From: Zingiber officinale
Taxonomy: Eukaryota; Streptophyta; Magnoliopsida; Zingiberales; Zingiberaceae
Direction of reading: 5' to 3'
Assembly (NCBI RefSeq): GCF_018446385.1
Contig: NC_055989.1
Span: forward strand, 136,489,004-136,553,003
Length of the DNA: 64,000 nt
Both the position numbers and the translations under genes were made by a program. Position 1 is the stretch's first letter. Every line of letters begins with the position of its first letter. The notes under the pieces are model-generated. The model worked only from the letters and a program-made list of their open reading frames with translations. It ran no database searches and was not told where the DNA came from. Positions 1 to 11,184 of this stretch are shown here, one piece after another.

Positions 1-96
1 AATTTGACAGCCTCGCAACATAATCTAAAAAAGAAAATAAAATTAAAATAAAAAATAGAAATAAGAATAACCAAAGAGAAGCTAAGGGCACCGAAA

Positions 97-633
97 TTAC
101 AGGTCGAGCCTGAATCCAAGATGCTGGAGGTACGAGCAGTAGGAGTACCGCAACTGTGTTTCAAGCAGGCAATCGATGCCGTCCTTCCTTGAAGGGGAGC
201 ACATCTCGATCTCGCTCCTGGTAACAAGCAGTGCGTCCTCCGCTTCCGAACGCACGGATTCCCATCGCTCGTGGGGCTGCGCATAGCTCAGGGCACGGCG
301 TCGCGCGTTTTCTTCTTCTCGCCTCGGTGACTGTATGAGGGACCAGCAACTAGAGAACACCGTATTACCGTCCGCGCCGGCGTCCCACACGAGTCCGTCG
401 GGCATGATCCTCCTTTTCTTTGTCGGGGGCTGATCACCTGAAGCGGCATAGAAGTCTGAAAATGTATGATCTCGTTGCCTTCTAGAAAAGGGAAGATTCG
501 TGAAGGGGTCGTATGGAGCGGCAGGGTGAAGGACAGCATAGATGGAGGCGGTTCTTGAATAGGATCCGGTGGAAGCGCAATTCGAGACGGATCTGTGGCA
601 ATAGCCGCCGTCAAAGGGCTGGGAGGCAGCCAT
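97..633 (-). CDS. Conserved plant protein of unknown function, 178 aa
   Basis: An intact single-exon reading frame, clearly more GC-rich than its AT-rich surroundings. The ATG at 633 is chosen because the frame upstream of it has only a TTG. The protein is hydrophilic, with no signal peptide or membrane segment. It has a Ser/Thr/Tyr-rich N-terminus, a basic patch PPTKKRR near residues 70-76 that could be a nuclear signal, the stretch MPDGLVWDAG just after it, and a C-terminal block (SRKDGID, then LLETQLRYSYC and LQHLGFRLDL) that looks like a conserved family signature. I recognise the style of a small plant-specific family but cannot name it, so no function is given. A TATA-like box lies about 75 nt upstream of the ATG. 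Confidence 0.7.
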   Translation of the reverse strand: MAASQPFDGGYCHRSVSNCASTGSYSRTASIYAVLHPAAPYDPFTNLPFSRRQRDHTFSDFYAASGDQPPTKKRRIMPDGLVWDAGADGNTVFSSCWSLIQSPRREEENARRRALSYAQPHERWESVRSEAEDALLVTRSEIEMCSPSRKDGIDCLLETQLRYSYCSYLQHLGFRLDL

Positions 634-705
634 CAATTAGGGTTTGAATTGGGGAGTGGTCCGACAGGGTGAAAGGATCGGAGGAGAATTCGAGGCGAGG
701 ATAAA

Positions 706-712
706 CTTTATA
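706..712 (-). promoter_or_regulatory. Candidate TATA box of the 178-aa gene
   Basis: On the minus strand this reads TATAAAG inside CTATAAAGTTT, 73-79 nt upstream of the ATG at 633. That would give a 5' UTR of roughly 40-50 nt. The call rests on motif and distance only. Confidence 0.4.
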
Positions 713-849
713 GGAGACGAGTGACAGAAAAATAGAGGGCATGGATTAGGTGGTGAGAAAAAACATTGACAAACTCTTTGTAGTAGATCCCACGTTAGGT
801 GAGAAAAAATAAATTCCAGATTCAATTTAAGCCGACTTCTAAATAGTTA

Positions 850-1849
850 AGAGATGGAGGAATTTCATGTGTTACGGGAATTGATATTTCACTTAATTAT
901 AGTAAGTCTGTACAGTTGCTAACCAACTGGATAATCTGTGGGGCAATTGGTAAATTCCTTGAACCTACCTGAAAGAGCACCTGAAGATCAAAATGCTCAA
1001 ACAATATTTTCAATGTCAACTTTCCGAAATGCCTCTCCAAAAACTTCCGAAAGCTAATCAAGTCATTCCGCCCTCCCAAATCGGTTCATTCCCAGATTAA
1101 ATTGCACGTCAAATCAAAAGTAAAAAAAAAAAAACTACAGAAATCTAAATCCAACGTCTTAGCATAATCTCCTTTGGATTCCTTGCACGTCTTCTTTTGA
1201 TTAACTAATCTTTATGGTTTTTTTTTTGTTGACTCGCTCTCTTTTAGTTCTCTTTTTCGTTTTCAATTTACATATTATTATTTTTTAATAATCAAAGTGT
1301 CTGACATTGGACTCAATTAATCTTAGAAAGGGACGACTTTCCTCCTACGTCGTCCGTCAGATACATCCGTATGGATAAATGGATCCACATCTAATAGTCA
1401 ACTTTTTTAATTTTTTATCCACTAAAAAAAATATTCTACCATGCATCCTAGATATTTAGGAGTCTACTAAATATCTATGAAAATAAAATTAACATGCGAT
1501 CACACTATAATAACTAATATTTTTAATTAGTCACGGATGATTGCTCCAATAAATTTTGACATTAATTTTTAATAAATATAAAATATTTCATTAGATGTCT
1601 AATATTTCTTATGCAAAGGAGTATTACGTTAGGAAAAATATCTCCCGTGATTTATCCTCTTCCAGAGAATATGAGGTGATTTTGAAGGAATAGTTAAGGT
1701 GACGATTTTATCTTTACTATAACTAATATATTTTTATTAATTTTACTCTTTTATTATTGTTCTTTAATTTTTTTTTTCAATAATGAAAGGTTGCTCAAAC
1801 AATAGACTCACACTCTCATTTCCCTTTACCGAAGTCAAGTCATGCAAGT
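850..1849. other. Intergenic AT-rich DNA, no gene seen
   Basis: AT-rich sequence with T runs and frequent stops in all frames. A short open stretch at 897-1079 (minus) has no recognisable domain. Nothing here supports a gene or a delimited mobile element. Confidence 0.5.
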
Positions 1850-3178
1850 AAGATAAAAGACTACAGATTGATATCGTTGCATCATCTTTTATAAGGTTAT
1901 ATCCAAGCTATTGACAGTCAGATGCAGATGTAGTTGATTACCTCCATCCATCACAAGCTATATTTGTGAAGAGCAGAACTATTACAAATAACATATACCT
2001 AGCGTAAGAAGTACTAAGGAATTATACTTGTCTCCTAGATGTATGCTGAAAGTTGATCTCTAGAAATCATTTAACTTTATGTATTGGGACTTCCTTAGGA
2101 TATCCTAATTAATCTACGGTTCCCCAAGAGATCTACATTGTTCATTCAGGAGTGTATCTCTACGACTTCCTTTTTACAAACAATAAAAAAAGGGATATAT
2201 GGGCATTTCAGATAGACAGGACTAAGGCAGAGGGATCCCTTATTTCCTTACCTTTTTAGTCTTTGTATGGAATATATGGCACATTTGCTACACTAGCATA
2301 TCTTGCGGATTGATTTTCATTTACCCCAACTGTGAGTAGTTGAGGATTACACATTTGACTTATGTTGATAACCTTATACTCTTAGCTAGAGCAGATGTAC
2401 CATCTGTCACCACATTAGTAACATGTCTACAGCAATTTGGAGAGATAGTTGGCTTCAAAGCTAACCCAAAAAATTCAAACATATATATAGCTGGAGTAGA
2501 CAAGCATACTAACAGGCAATTGATGTCTATCACAGGATTTATTGGGGGAGGCGTGCCTTTTAGATACTTGAGGATCCCTCTGGTCTCATAAAAGCTCAGA
2601 ATTGTTGATTATTCACCACTTATGAACTCATTGATCAAGAGGATACATTCATAACCAAAGAACACCATTTTCTATGCAAGGAAAGCTCAACTAATCACAT
2701 CAGTGATCCAAGGTATTGAGTGTTTCTGGATGTCCATTCTGTCACTAGCACATGGTATAATTGATCGTATCTATAGTGTCTATAGGACTTTTATGTGAAC
2801 AACAGAACATCCTCTAATTGCATGGTTAGAAATGTATAAGCCAAAGGAGAAGGAAGACTTGGGATTTAGAGATCTGAAAGCTTGGAATCTTACATAGCTA
2901 ACTAGAGTACTATGACAGATCCAAGATAAGCAAAACATGCACATGGTAGATTAGATGTGTTCATCACACTTACCTCAGGCTCACTGATTTTTGAGGTTGG
3001 TGAGTCAAGCATACCAATTCTCTACTGATTAAAAAAATTCCTACAGATCAGGGACATCAATTTAGCCTCAATTGGTACCTCAGAGATTGCAAGACAGTGG
3101 TTGGCCTAATGGTTTAGTCAGGCAACAAGAGGAGTTAAGAAGGCTTATAACTTCTTCAGGGTTTATGTACCAAGAAGC

Positions 3179-3300
3179 TATGGGCAATCACAATATGAAA
3201 AATCTAACTTCAATCGAGCCACACTTTCATACTATGGACTATGGGCAATCACAATATGAAAAATCTAACTTCAATCGAGCCACACTTCCATACTATGGAT
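3179..3300. repeat. 61-bp tandem duplication inside the LINE relic
   Basis: Two almost identical 61-bp copies start at 3179 and 3240 (both begin TATGGGCAATCACAA). They differ at one or two positions. This is a local duplication in dead sequence. Confidence 0.9.
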
Positions 3301-3337
3301 GTTAACACATGGCCTACCCACGATAAGCAAGAGTACT

Positions 3338-3505
3338 ATTAAGATTCAATTAAAGTCCTATATTGGAAAGATTTGGTAAAGATCATAAGTTTAAAAAGAT
3401 ATAGGATATCTCCATTAGAATGAGATCTTTTGGGTAGAGTCCAAAAGTAAAGCTATGAGACAATATCATGTCATTATAGAGATATATGAGCATCCTTTGG
3501 ACACA
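3338..3505 (+). mobile_element. Old solo LTR of a TRIM-like element inside the LINE
   Basis: This stretch aligns by eye over its whole length with the 197-bp LTR of the TRIM at 62904-63568. Shared blocks in the same order are GGGAAAGATCATGAGTTTAT-like, ATATCTCCATTGGCATGAG-like, TTTTGGGTAGAGTCCAA, and GACAATATCAT followed by GAGATAT. The LINE zinc-finger coding resumes directly after it, so it is an insertion into the LINE. No internal region or second LTR is present, which fits a solo LTR. Confidence 0.6.
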
Positions 3506-3740
3506 ATAAGTACCTTGAAAACAAGAGATGAACCTTCTGTGGTTCAATAGAGGAGTCCCAAGAACATCTATTTTTCAAATGTTATTCACTTGTAGAACTA
3601 TAAATCAGAATCAAATGGTGGCTACACATGCACTAAGAGATGCCCATATATTTACGGATGATGTGAGTCTTCAAACAACACTACATGGGGACTAGTAGCT
3701 TGACGAAGGTGTGACACCTTGTCATGTAATCCATGATTCA

Positions 3741-4110
3741 CTATGTATGGATGATAAGGAATCTTAACATGTTTAAGAGTGTGAGTTTTAATATAGATTT
3801 AATACTCAAGAAGATACAAGTACGTGTATACAAGTTCTTAAATGAAAGCTTTGTACCCAACTTGCTCCATAATATCTGCCCAATTTGCTCTATAATCTCT
3901 TCTAAAATGTAGCTTAGGAATTTGACATTTTGATCTAAAACTATGCTCCTTGGCAATCCATAAAGTTGCATGATATCTCTAAAAATAGATCAACTATATG
4001 GTTATTCATCTCTTTTTATGCAAAGAATAAAAGGAGTCATTTTAGAAAATTTATTCATAACTACAAAAATAGAATTTGTATCTTGTTTGACTTTCACTTG
4101 TCACGTATTC
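3741..4110 (-). pseudogene. Ty3/Gypsy integrase core fragment
   Basis: On the minus strand, read from about 4100 downwards, there is a segment resembling VDRFSKM-HFI (seen as VVMNKFSKMTPFI), then LYGLPRSIVLDQNVKFLS, matching the usual LHGIP-SIVSDRD-KF-S block with the second catalytic aspartate (seen as D before QN), then LWSKLGTKLSF. This is the central part of a Gypsy integrase. The frame is broken and nothing else of the element is recognisable nearby. Confidence 0.75.
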
Positions 4111-5497
4111 AATTCTGGACCTACTTAGGCTTCTTCTAATTGACAAGTGTTTAGTCAACTTCAATCCATTTAGATTTTATTCATTTAACCTACACTCTCA
4201 ATATCAAATAACTTGCGCTTGTATACTTGACGTATCACATTGTTAATTAAAATATAGTCCTAACTTGAATTTTTGTTCAAACATCGAAACTACATCTTTG
4301 TGCATGATTGCACCAACATGAATAGACAACTATATAACTATTTTCACTAACCACATTTAAATGAAATAACTAATCCAAAATGTGTGTGCAAATGACAATT
4401 AATGATTGTGTTAGCTGAATCAATATATAAAATACAAAAACTACAAAATACAAATACAAGAATGTGGACACACAAATATAACATAATTTGAAAATGTTAT
4501 TCCTCCATAGCCTATAATGTTTTTGGTGCATCACCTTTAAATTATCCTAATTTGGATCTTTAAATGAAATTTAAAAAAACTTGGGATAAGACTCCGTAAA
4601 TCAAGAATGAAATATCACTAGCCAGAGATCTCAACTCACATTAACATGATTTCCAATTGAAAAATAAGATTTCTCAGAACCTAGAGAAATCTTTACAACA
4701 CAAGAAATACTAACAAAATAGTTTGTAAAACCCAAGGAATAAGCGACCTTAACAAAAAAAAAGAGGATAAGATAAGCATGAGAAATTAAACAACTCCTTA
4801 ATCTCTATCGCTGTAAAGAGATGTAATAGAAATACAAGGGTGGGAAAAGAGTAAATGATATAGCTTGAATAATGAGAAGCTTTGAGATTGATTCAAAATC
4901 TTGGATATCATTTTAGCAATGATTCATAAAGCTAAATGGAGTATGCTTAGTAGAATCATGCCCAAAATAACGTCTACAAGAGATTATGTACCATGTTCTA
5001 ATTTTCACTTGAATAAATCTGAACTTTATTATTCTACTTTATTGTAGCAAAAGATGATTATGCTCACCTAGGCATCTCTCATAACCCGTCCCGTAAATCA
5101 TGAGATCAACTTATAATCAACCGTCGAATGATTTCTACTTTATTGCCAATAGTCTAATTGACTAGATTTTCACAATCAGCTAAAAAATGTTCTCGCTTAA
5201 CTGATTCTATATATTTCAACTGATTAACCAAGTTATCTAGTTGATTGATGCTCAATAAAAACCTTTTCTTCTATAAAACCAAGATGCTAATTGAGTGTAC
5301 ATTATTCCTGTTAATTAGTCACCTTCAATTGATTAGACCAATATTTCAATCATCTGCTCACATTTGAGTCCATTTCAACTCTTGGTACATTCTCACATGC
5401 TAGATAATTGTATTCAGTGCACGCTTATTGTCAAACTTAACAAATCACAATTTCTAACTTAGCAAAGGGATCAAATAACAACACACCATGATTATAC
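4111..5497. other. AT-rich non-coding DNA, no gene seen
   Basis: All frames are closed. The 5100-5400 part repeats short words such as AACTGATT, AATTGATT and TAATTGACTAG that recall the palindrome-rich LTR promoters found elsewhere in the window, with TCTATAAAACC at about 5270. It may be a very old LTR, but no ends can be fixed. Confidence 0.4.
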
Positions 5498-5512
5498 GAA
5501 ATCACAAAAGAG

Positions 5513-5732
5513 GATCTCCTCGGGATGGTCTAGTGGCTAGTATATTAAGTGTTGCCACCATGAACTCTGGGGTTCGAATCTCAACAAAATCAAAGGTAAA
5601 TATCTCCCTTATGTGCTAGTCATTATTTCAAAGACTAGTAGCCGCCCGTGATTTACCTCCTCCGTGTTGATCCTAAAATGAATTAACAAAGGCGGAAGTG
5701 TTAGGAGCGAACGTATTTACCTTTGCCACTAT
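5513..5732 (+). mobile_element. tRNA-derived SINE, full-length, with target duplication
   Basis: A 220-bp unit flanked by a perfect 15-bp direct repeat (GAAATCACAAAAGAG at 5498-5512 and 5733-5747). The head has RNA polymerase III promoter boxes: a box A-like GATGGTCTAGTGG at 5525-5537 and box B GGTTCGAATC at 5571-5580, spaced as in tRNA genes. The body carries the block CCCGTGATTTACCTCCTCCG and ends with TTTGCCACT, not a long poly(A). A 5'-truncated relative lies at 44084-44200. The SINE depends on LINE enzymes for mobility. Confidence 0.88.
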
Positions 5733-6346
5733 GAAATCACAAAAGAGAAACATATACAAGACTCTTTGCATATATTTTCTAACAAATAACCATCACCTTA
5801 AATTAATCTCCTGGAACTAGCCACCTTGGTACAATTAACTAATACTGCACACATCCACAATTTAGTTTTGGTCAGTTCCAATTATCCCAAAAAAACTCCA
5901 CCTAAATCATGTTAAAAAAATTTCTTGCAATTCGATGGAACCCATTCATTCAAACTGAATCTGTAGCAGTTAGACCTAGTAGACCCTAACTCATAACCCA
6001 ACTCGTCCAAGCTGTTTTTAATTCGATCTTTTCAAGTTAACTTCCTGAATCAACAACCAAGCTGGAGTTCGAGACAAGAAAACTTTTAGGTTGGTTACAA
6101 TTTTATTCCAATACTATCAGCTTACGTCCAATAAGTACAAATGTTGGCAAATAGAACTCTATCCCAAAGCTTCTGCTTCATATGCATAAGATGCATATAC
6201 ACCTCTCAGAAAAAAAATCATAAATCAACATGAACTATTATCACATGAAAGTTAGAAAACAGCAACGATACACTTTAGCTCATCTGACAAAATTTGACAT
6301 ACACAAATTAAAGTTCAAATAGGCAAGAATCTAAGTTTAACATAGC

Positions 6347-8446
6347 TCAAGTTATCGCACTGATGTCCTTCACAAAGTTGATTCTTCCCTTTGAAATTCT
6401 CTCAGAAAACTCAGATGCACTTGAATACCTACCTGTTTCATAGCATGCATTTAAAAATGCAATGCAAGTTATGCGATCAGCATTCTGATCTTCATCCAAT
6501 AGTTTGTTAATGAACAGACCTGCTGCATCAACTTGCCCTTCAGAACTAAGCTTCCTTACTAAGATATTAGTTGTTCGAGTCCGCTGTTTTTTTTCAAGCC
6601 TCTCCAATAGACATACTGCAGTATTAGACCTCAGCCTCTTGCAAAATTCATATGCCAATGTAATGCGACTAACTTCACATGGGACCAGACCTTTATCCAG
6701 CATGGCTTCATAAAGTGCCCTTGCCTCATCCAACCTAGATTCATTGCAGAGGCCACTTATTAAAGCGCCATATGTTACTGAGTCAGCTACACAACCAAGC
6801 TGAATCATCTTCTCAAAGATTTTCAATGCAGAGGCTGCTTTACCTAGCCTACAGTATCCACCAATCATCGCCGTGTAAGTTTCTTTTGTAGGAACTAACC
6901 CCAATCCGAGACATCTCTCAAACAACCTTTCACTCTCGACCATTCTCCTTAACTTACAAAAAGCAGTAATCAGAGTGGTGTATGCATGAATGTCAGGATG
7001 GCATCCTGAATCAACCATCTGATCAAATAATTCCATAGCTCGAGAGCATTGGCTTCGCTTGCAATGCTCAGTCATAAGAATAGTATATGTGACTTTATCC
7101 CAATGCAACCCCTGTTCTGAAGCCACCTGAAGTTGCCTATAAGCTTCATGAATCCTACCTTGTTTGCAGAGCCCATGTACAACTGCATTATATGTACAGA
7201 TATTTGGAAGACAATTATCACCTTTCATTTGATCCATTAATTCATAAGCTCGGTCCAAATTTCCATCTTTGCAGTACCCATCGATCAGAGTGGTGTAGGT
7301 GTTTGTGTTCGGTACCAAATTTTGCTCGCGCATTCTTGTTAGCAACATCTCTGCACGACTAAGCTTGCTCTCCTTACAGTATCCTGAAATCATAGCAGTA
7401 TAAGTACACACATTCGGCTTGTAGGAGTTGCTGCGTACAAGTTTCAGGAATAACCTGAAAGCTCGCTCTGTCCAACCGATCTTGCAGAGCCCATCAATCA
7501 ATGCAGTATGGGTATACACATTCGGCTTTAATCCCAGACCAACCATTTCCTCGAGCACCTGAAACGCCTGCTTAACACTTCCCCTTTTGCAAAGGGCAGC
7601 TATCAGGACGGTGTAATTGATCACATTTGGGACAAAACCAAGTTCCAACATCTTGCGGAAGAAACCAGAGACCCAACTGAAACAACCCTTTTTGCAAAAG
7701 GCGTTCACCACCAGAGTGCACGTCACGTTGTCGATCAGAAGACCCCTCGCCTCCACCGTCCTTAACAGCCTCTCCACTTCATCAATCCGGCCTTGCCTGC
7801 AGTAAGCAGCGATCATCGTCTTGAAAGTATGAGAATTGGGGAAGATTCCATTCGCAGGCATTTCAGCAAACAGTTGCTCTGCGTAGCTAATAGATCCTGA
7901 GCCGATGGCAATCCTGAGAACCAAATTCATGGTGTCGATGCTGATCGGGAGCCCCTGGCTACGCATCTCGAAAGCCATGCCGACGGCCTCTTTTAGCCTG
8001 CCTACCTCAGAGAAGCTCACAGCCAAGCAACTCATGACCTCCTGGGCATTCTTCAGGTTGCCGAGGGCGAGCAAGGAGCTCCCGGCGGTGACGTAGAATC
8101 GCAAGAAGTGGCGGAACTGGGGGCGGGCGATCGCCCAGCGGAAAAAGCTGAGAGCCACCGTGGAGCCCTCGGAGTCGGCGAGGAAGGCAAGGGCGGCGAC
8201 TGCTTGCTCGTCGGAGAGGTGGACATGAAGGGACCGAAGCTGGTGGTCGCCGTCCTCATAGGTATGGGAGATGAGAGCGCAGACATCGGAGAGGGACGCC
8301 GGATTGTTCTGCGACACAAAGGGCCGACCTTGGAAGGGTTGGCGGGGGCGAACGAGATCGGCGAAGGGCCTGGTGGGATTGGTGAGGGCTAAACCTGAGA
8401 CTGGGACGAGGCTACGATGGAGATGCAATCGGGTTAAGCAGTGCAT
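6347..8446 (-). CDS. P-class pentatricopeptide repeat protein, At4g19890-like
   Basis: A 699-codon intronless gene. The ATG at 8446 (MHCLTRLHLHRS) is chosen because the open frame upstream has only a TTG and because this start gives a basic, Ser/Arg-rich N-terminus typical of organelle import. After an N-terminal domain come about twelve 35-residue P-type PPR motifs from roughly residue 165 to 590, shown by repeats of the type YTALIDGLCK-G—A–L—M. The C-terminus (CKRLRSN, LVRKL, INKLL) is a conserved non-repeat tail. From memory, the order and wording of the motifs (for example VYTHTALIDGLCK, RAFRLFLKLVRS, LGLVPTKETYTAMI) closely match Arabidopsis At4g19890, which is also about 700 aa. PPR proteins bind organellar RNA in a sequence-specific way; the target is unknown and mitochondrial location is inferred. 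Confidence 0.93.
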   Translation of the reverse strand: MHCLTRLHLHRSLVPVSGLALTNPTRPFADLVRPRQPFQGRPFVSQNNPASLSDVCALISHTYEDGDHQLRSLHVHLSDEQAVAALAFLADSEGSTVALSFFRWAIARPQFRHFLRFYVTAGSSLLALGNLKNAQEVMSCLAVSFSEVGRLKEAVGMAFEMRSQGLPISIDTMNLVLRIAIGSGSISYAEQLFAEMPANGIFPNSHTFKTMIAAYCRQGRIDEVERLLRTVEARGLLIDNVTCTLVVNAFCKKGCFSWVSGFFRKMLELGFVPNVINYTVLIAALCKRGSVKQAFQVLEEMVGLGLKPNVYTHTALIDGLCKIGWTERAFRLFLKLVRSNSYKPNVCTYTAMISGYCKESKLSRAEMLLTRMREQNLVPNTNTYTTLIDGYCKDGNLDRAYELMDQMKGDNCLPNICTYNAVVHGLCKQGRIHEAYRQLQVASEQGLHWDKVTYTILMTEHCKRSQCSRAMELFDQMVDSGCHPDIHAYTTLITAFCKLRRMVESERLFERCLGLGLVPTKETYTAMIGGYCRLGKAASALKIFEKMIQLGCVADSVTYGALISGLCNESRLDEARALYEAMLDKGLVPCEVSRITLAYEFCKRLRSNTAVCLLERLEKKQRTRTTNILVRKLSSEGQVDAAGLFINKLLDEDQNADRITCIAFLNACYETGRYSSASEFSERISKGRINFVKDISAIT

Positions 8447-8533
8447 ACCTTCTTCGGGCCGGCTGTTGAAACTGAAATGAATCAAATTTCTATAAACATT
8501 GAATTTGGTAACAATTAGAACAAAACTAAACAA

Positions 8534-10012
8534 GTCTTAATATTTTTATTAAAAAAGATAAAACATAAAGTACAAATTAGCACTAATGTTTACTGTGTCA
8601 CGGTTGTTTTTTTTTTTAAATGTGTTGCGCTAATTAGTGAGAGTCCAGGGATAGCTCCATTCTTGGAAGAAGTATTTAAAAAAACAATAAAGCTCATGTT
8701 ATTAAAATTATTAAAAAAATATAAATTTATTTTATTATCAAAATAACATTCTAACTCATGTACTTATGAGATCTTAAATACTACTCATTTATAACAATTA
8801 CAATCATATAACTATATACAACTTACAAATTAAAACTATTATAATATAATATTGATAAGATAAAATATCCATATTATATTATAGTAGATGACTATAACCT
8901 ACCGTCAAATGATTAAATATAGGAATTTTTTCTCTGAATGTATAAATCGGAATTGATCGTGTTCCATGAAATGTCTATATTATAAATATGGTATCATTAT
9001 ATTAGTGGCTCCCGTACGATTATTCCATATTATGAAGACGGAGTTCAACATGAACTTAAATGGATAAGTACATGAATTAGAATTGATATATGTGATCAAA
9101 TTTTAACCTCTCAATTATGATAATCATTATCTCAAATACTTACCAACTAAATTATGTCTAAAATGTTCATATTAGAAAAAAAAAAGATACATCTGTTAAA
9201 ATAACAGTCCCGTCCTATAAATATAAAGAAAAATAAATACAAATATACATAGTACATATAATAGGATAAATATTATGTTGTCAATTCCTGAGCTGAAATT
9301 TTCATGAACCATCGATATAATACAGTATTACTAGTGACGAATAATTAAAGTGTTATATTGGAGCACTCCACGTGTTCAGAGCCTTTTGGTCCAAACTAGT
9401 TTTGGAATGCCAGGTTAGATATCCTCTCCCTCACGCCCCTCGACCATTACTAGCGTCGATGCTCCGTCTCCACTAGTTGCAAGGCTGCTACAGTCCTGAC
9501 GATGCGTCGCCGGAGGCCCGGAGCTACCTTATGTTCTTCCCCTCCCCTTCCACATCAGTTTCCACTTAGCTTAGTAAGCCTCATAGCTTATCCACGTCTG
9601 TTGCAGCACTCAACCAAGAAACTATTTCTTACTACCCAAACCAGTCACTGCCGATATATAAGGCCGACCTGCGGGAACCAAGCAGAACCAAAACCAAAGG
9701 GAAACATCCACCCTAACCGTGCGCACTACCTCTTGTCCATTGGTCACCAAAATCACAGCATCTCACGTTGCCACTGGCGAAGTCTCCATGAAATACCAAC
9801 CAGCAAACCATCGCCCCTTATCCTTTTTGAGCCTCACTATCTACTATGCCTCTGGCCACCTGCCATCTGTCTCCTTCCCGAAGAGAAAAGGAACGTCGAA
9901 CAACTTTCAATTTATTATTATTATTAAAAATCTTTCATTTATACATTAACAATTTAACATAAGATATGAAAATTGAGCTTACAAACTATCAAATATTAAA
10001 TAGTGGAAAATT
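8534..10012. other. Intergenic region upstream of the PPR gene
   Basis: Very AT-rich from 8534 to about 9360, then a more balanced stretch 9360-9890. The latter holds an open frame of 141 codons at 9502-9927 (plus) with Pro-, Ser-, His- and Leu-rich composition and no domain I recognise; it ends in a run of ATT triplets. I do not regard it as a gene. No mobile-element ends are visible. Confidence 0.45.
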
Positions 10013-10965
10013 GTTAGTACAATAGACTTATGATCCAGATTGATTAAGTTAAAATTGTGTTTTGATGTTTAATCAATATATTTAATGGTTGAGTCAGATG
10101 CCAAGTAAAACAAAGTTAACTAGACATTTGATGGTAAAGAAGTTCAAGTGTATTTCAATTAAATGGACATTTGATAATTAAAAGTTTAATAGGGAGTTGG
10201 TAATAGTAAAGTTCAGGTGAGTCACAATTAACTAAATACTTTGTAGTTAGAAGTCAAACAACAAGTTAGCAAGGGAAAAAAGTTCATGTGAGTTACGATT
10301 GACTAGATACTTAACAACAATGAAAGTCCTAAAAAGTCAGAAACTTATGATATTAGGCAAGTGAGTGAAAGTACTGACAATTCATGGAGGGTCTGATGTT
10401 AGGCATGTAAGTTGAAATTATAATAAGTCATGGAGGATCGGATGTTAAGGGCATGAAACATTGAATATTAAGCATGTGAGGAAAGTCATATTATGTGATA
10501 AAGGATCAAAAGTTAGGTATGTGAATAAAAGTCCTAATAGGTCATAGAATATCAGATAATAGGAATGTGAAGGGAAATTCCGACAAATCATGGAAGAACT
10601 AATATCAAGCAAGTGATAGAAGTCTTAACTAGTCATGAATGACCTAATGTTAGGCATGTGAGAGGATGACTTGGTAGGTTATGGAGGACTAGATGTCGAG
10701 CACATGATAGAAGTTTTGATAGGTCATGAAGAATTGGATTTTAGGTAGTCCATGGGAATTGAACATTGGTCAAGGTGATTGGATGTTTAATAGTGACTGA
10801 AATCTAGACATATCATGGAAAACTAGATGCTTGACTAGGGATGAAGTTCTAATAGGTCAAGGATGATTGAATGCTATACAAGGTTAAAATTTTTAGTGGA
10901 GTAGATTCTTGGTAGGTCAAGGTTGACCTATACTTCGCATACAAGGAAGTCCAAAGACATGGGAT
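10013..10965 (+). repeat. Decayed LTR of the hairpin-array (TR-GAG) type
   Basis: It begins TGTTAGTACAATAGAC and continues with TTTTGATGTTTAATCA, mirroring the TGTTGGTGCAAC … GAGTTTAGATGTTTGACA start of element A's LTR. It then holds a long run of degenerate 50-60-bp units built from 'AAGTCCTAATAGGTCA', 'ATGGAGGACTAGATGTTAGGCATGTGA'-like words, and ends with GGTCAAGGTTGACC. The design matches the U3 hairpin array of element A but is heavily mutated. The 3' end cannot be fixed. Confidence 0.55.
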
Positions 10966-11184
10966 TTCTTGACATATGAAAATTTAATGTGAATGATATT
11001 TTCACTACTATGAACAACTTTTTTAACGTGAATAGCATCTTCCATCAATTAGTAGAGTCACCTGAACTAATAGAATTTTAGCATAAATAATATTTTTAGT
11101 CTGAAAACGAACACAAGTATAATTAGTAAACTTTGATAGTCAACTAATAATGCACATATTTCATATAGGTCTTTTACGATATTT

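Larger units (their letters stand above)
1850..3650 (+). pseudogene. Decayed LINE reverse transcriptase (non-LTR retrotransposon)
   Basis: Broken frames on the plus strand give, in order, the landmarks of a plant L1-type reverse transcriptase. Near 1870-1980 are remnants of the CCN-YK-ISK and PSQ-AFV blocks. At about 2041 is LKVDL followed by a KSFNF-like segment (usual form KAFD). Near 2215-2260 is a relic of RQGDPLSP-LF. At 2358 is YVDN in place of the catalytic YADD. A PFRYLRIPL block follows at about 2548, then the post-RT region with SEEHLFF-like zinc-finger residues near 3550. Many stops and frameshifts and a degraded active site show it is dead. It is interrupted near 3338-3505 by an LTR-like relic and carries a 61-bp tandem duplication. 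Confidence 0.8.

Noticed and set aside
9502..9927. 141-codon open frame
   Set aside because: Composition is not protein-like, no domain seen, ends in an ATT run, no convincing flanking promoter. Kept only as a note in the intergenic entry.
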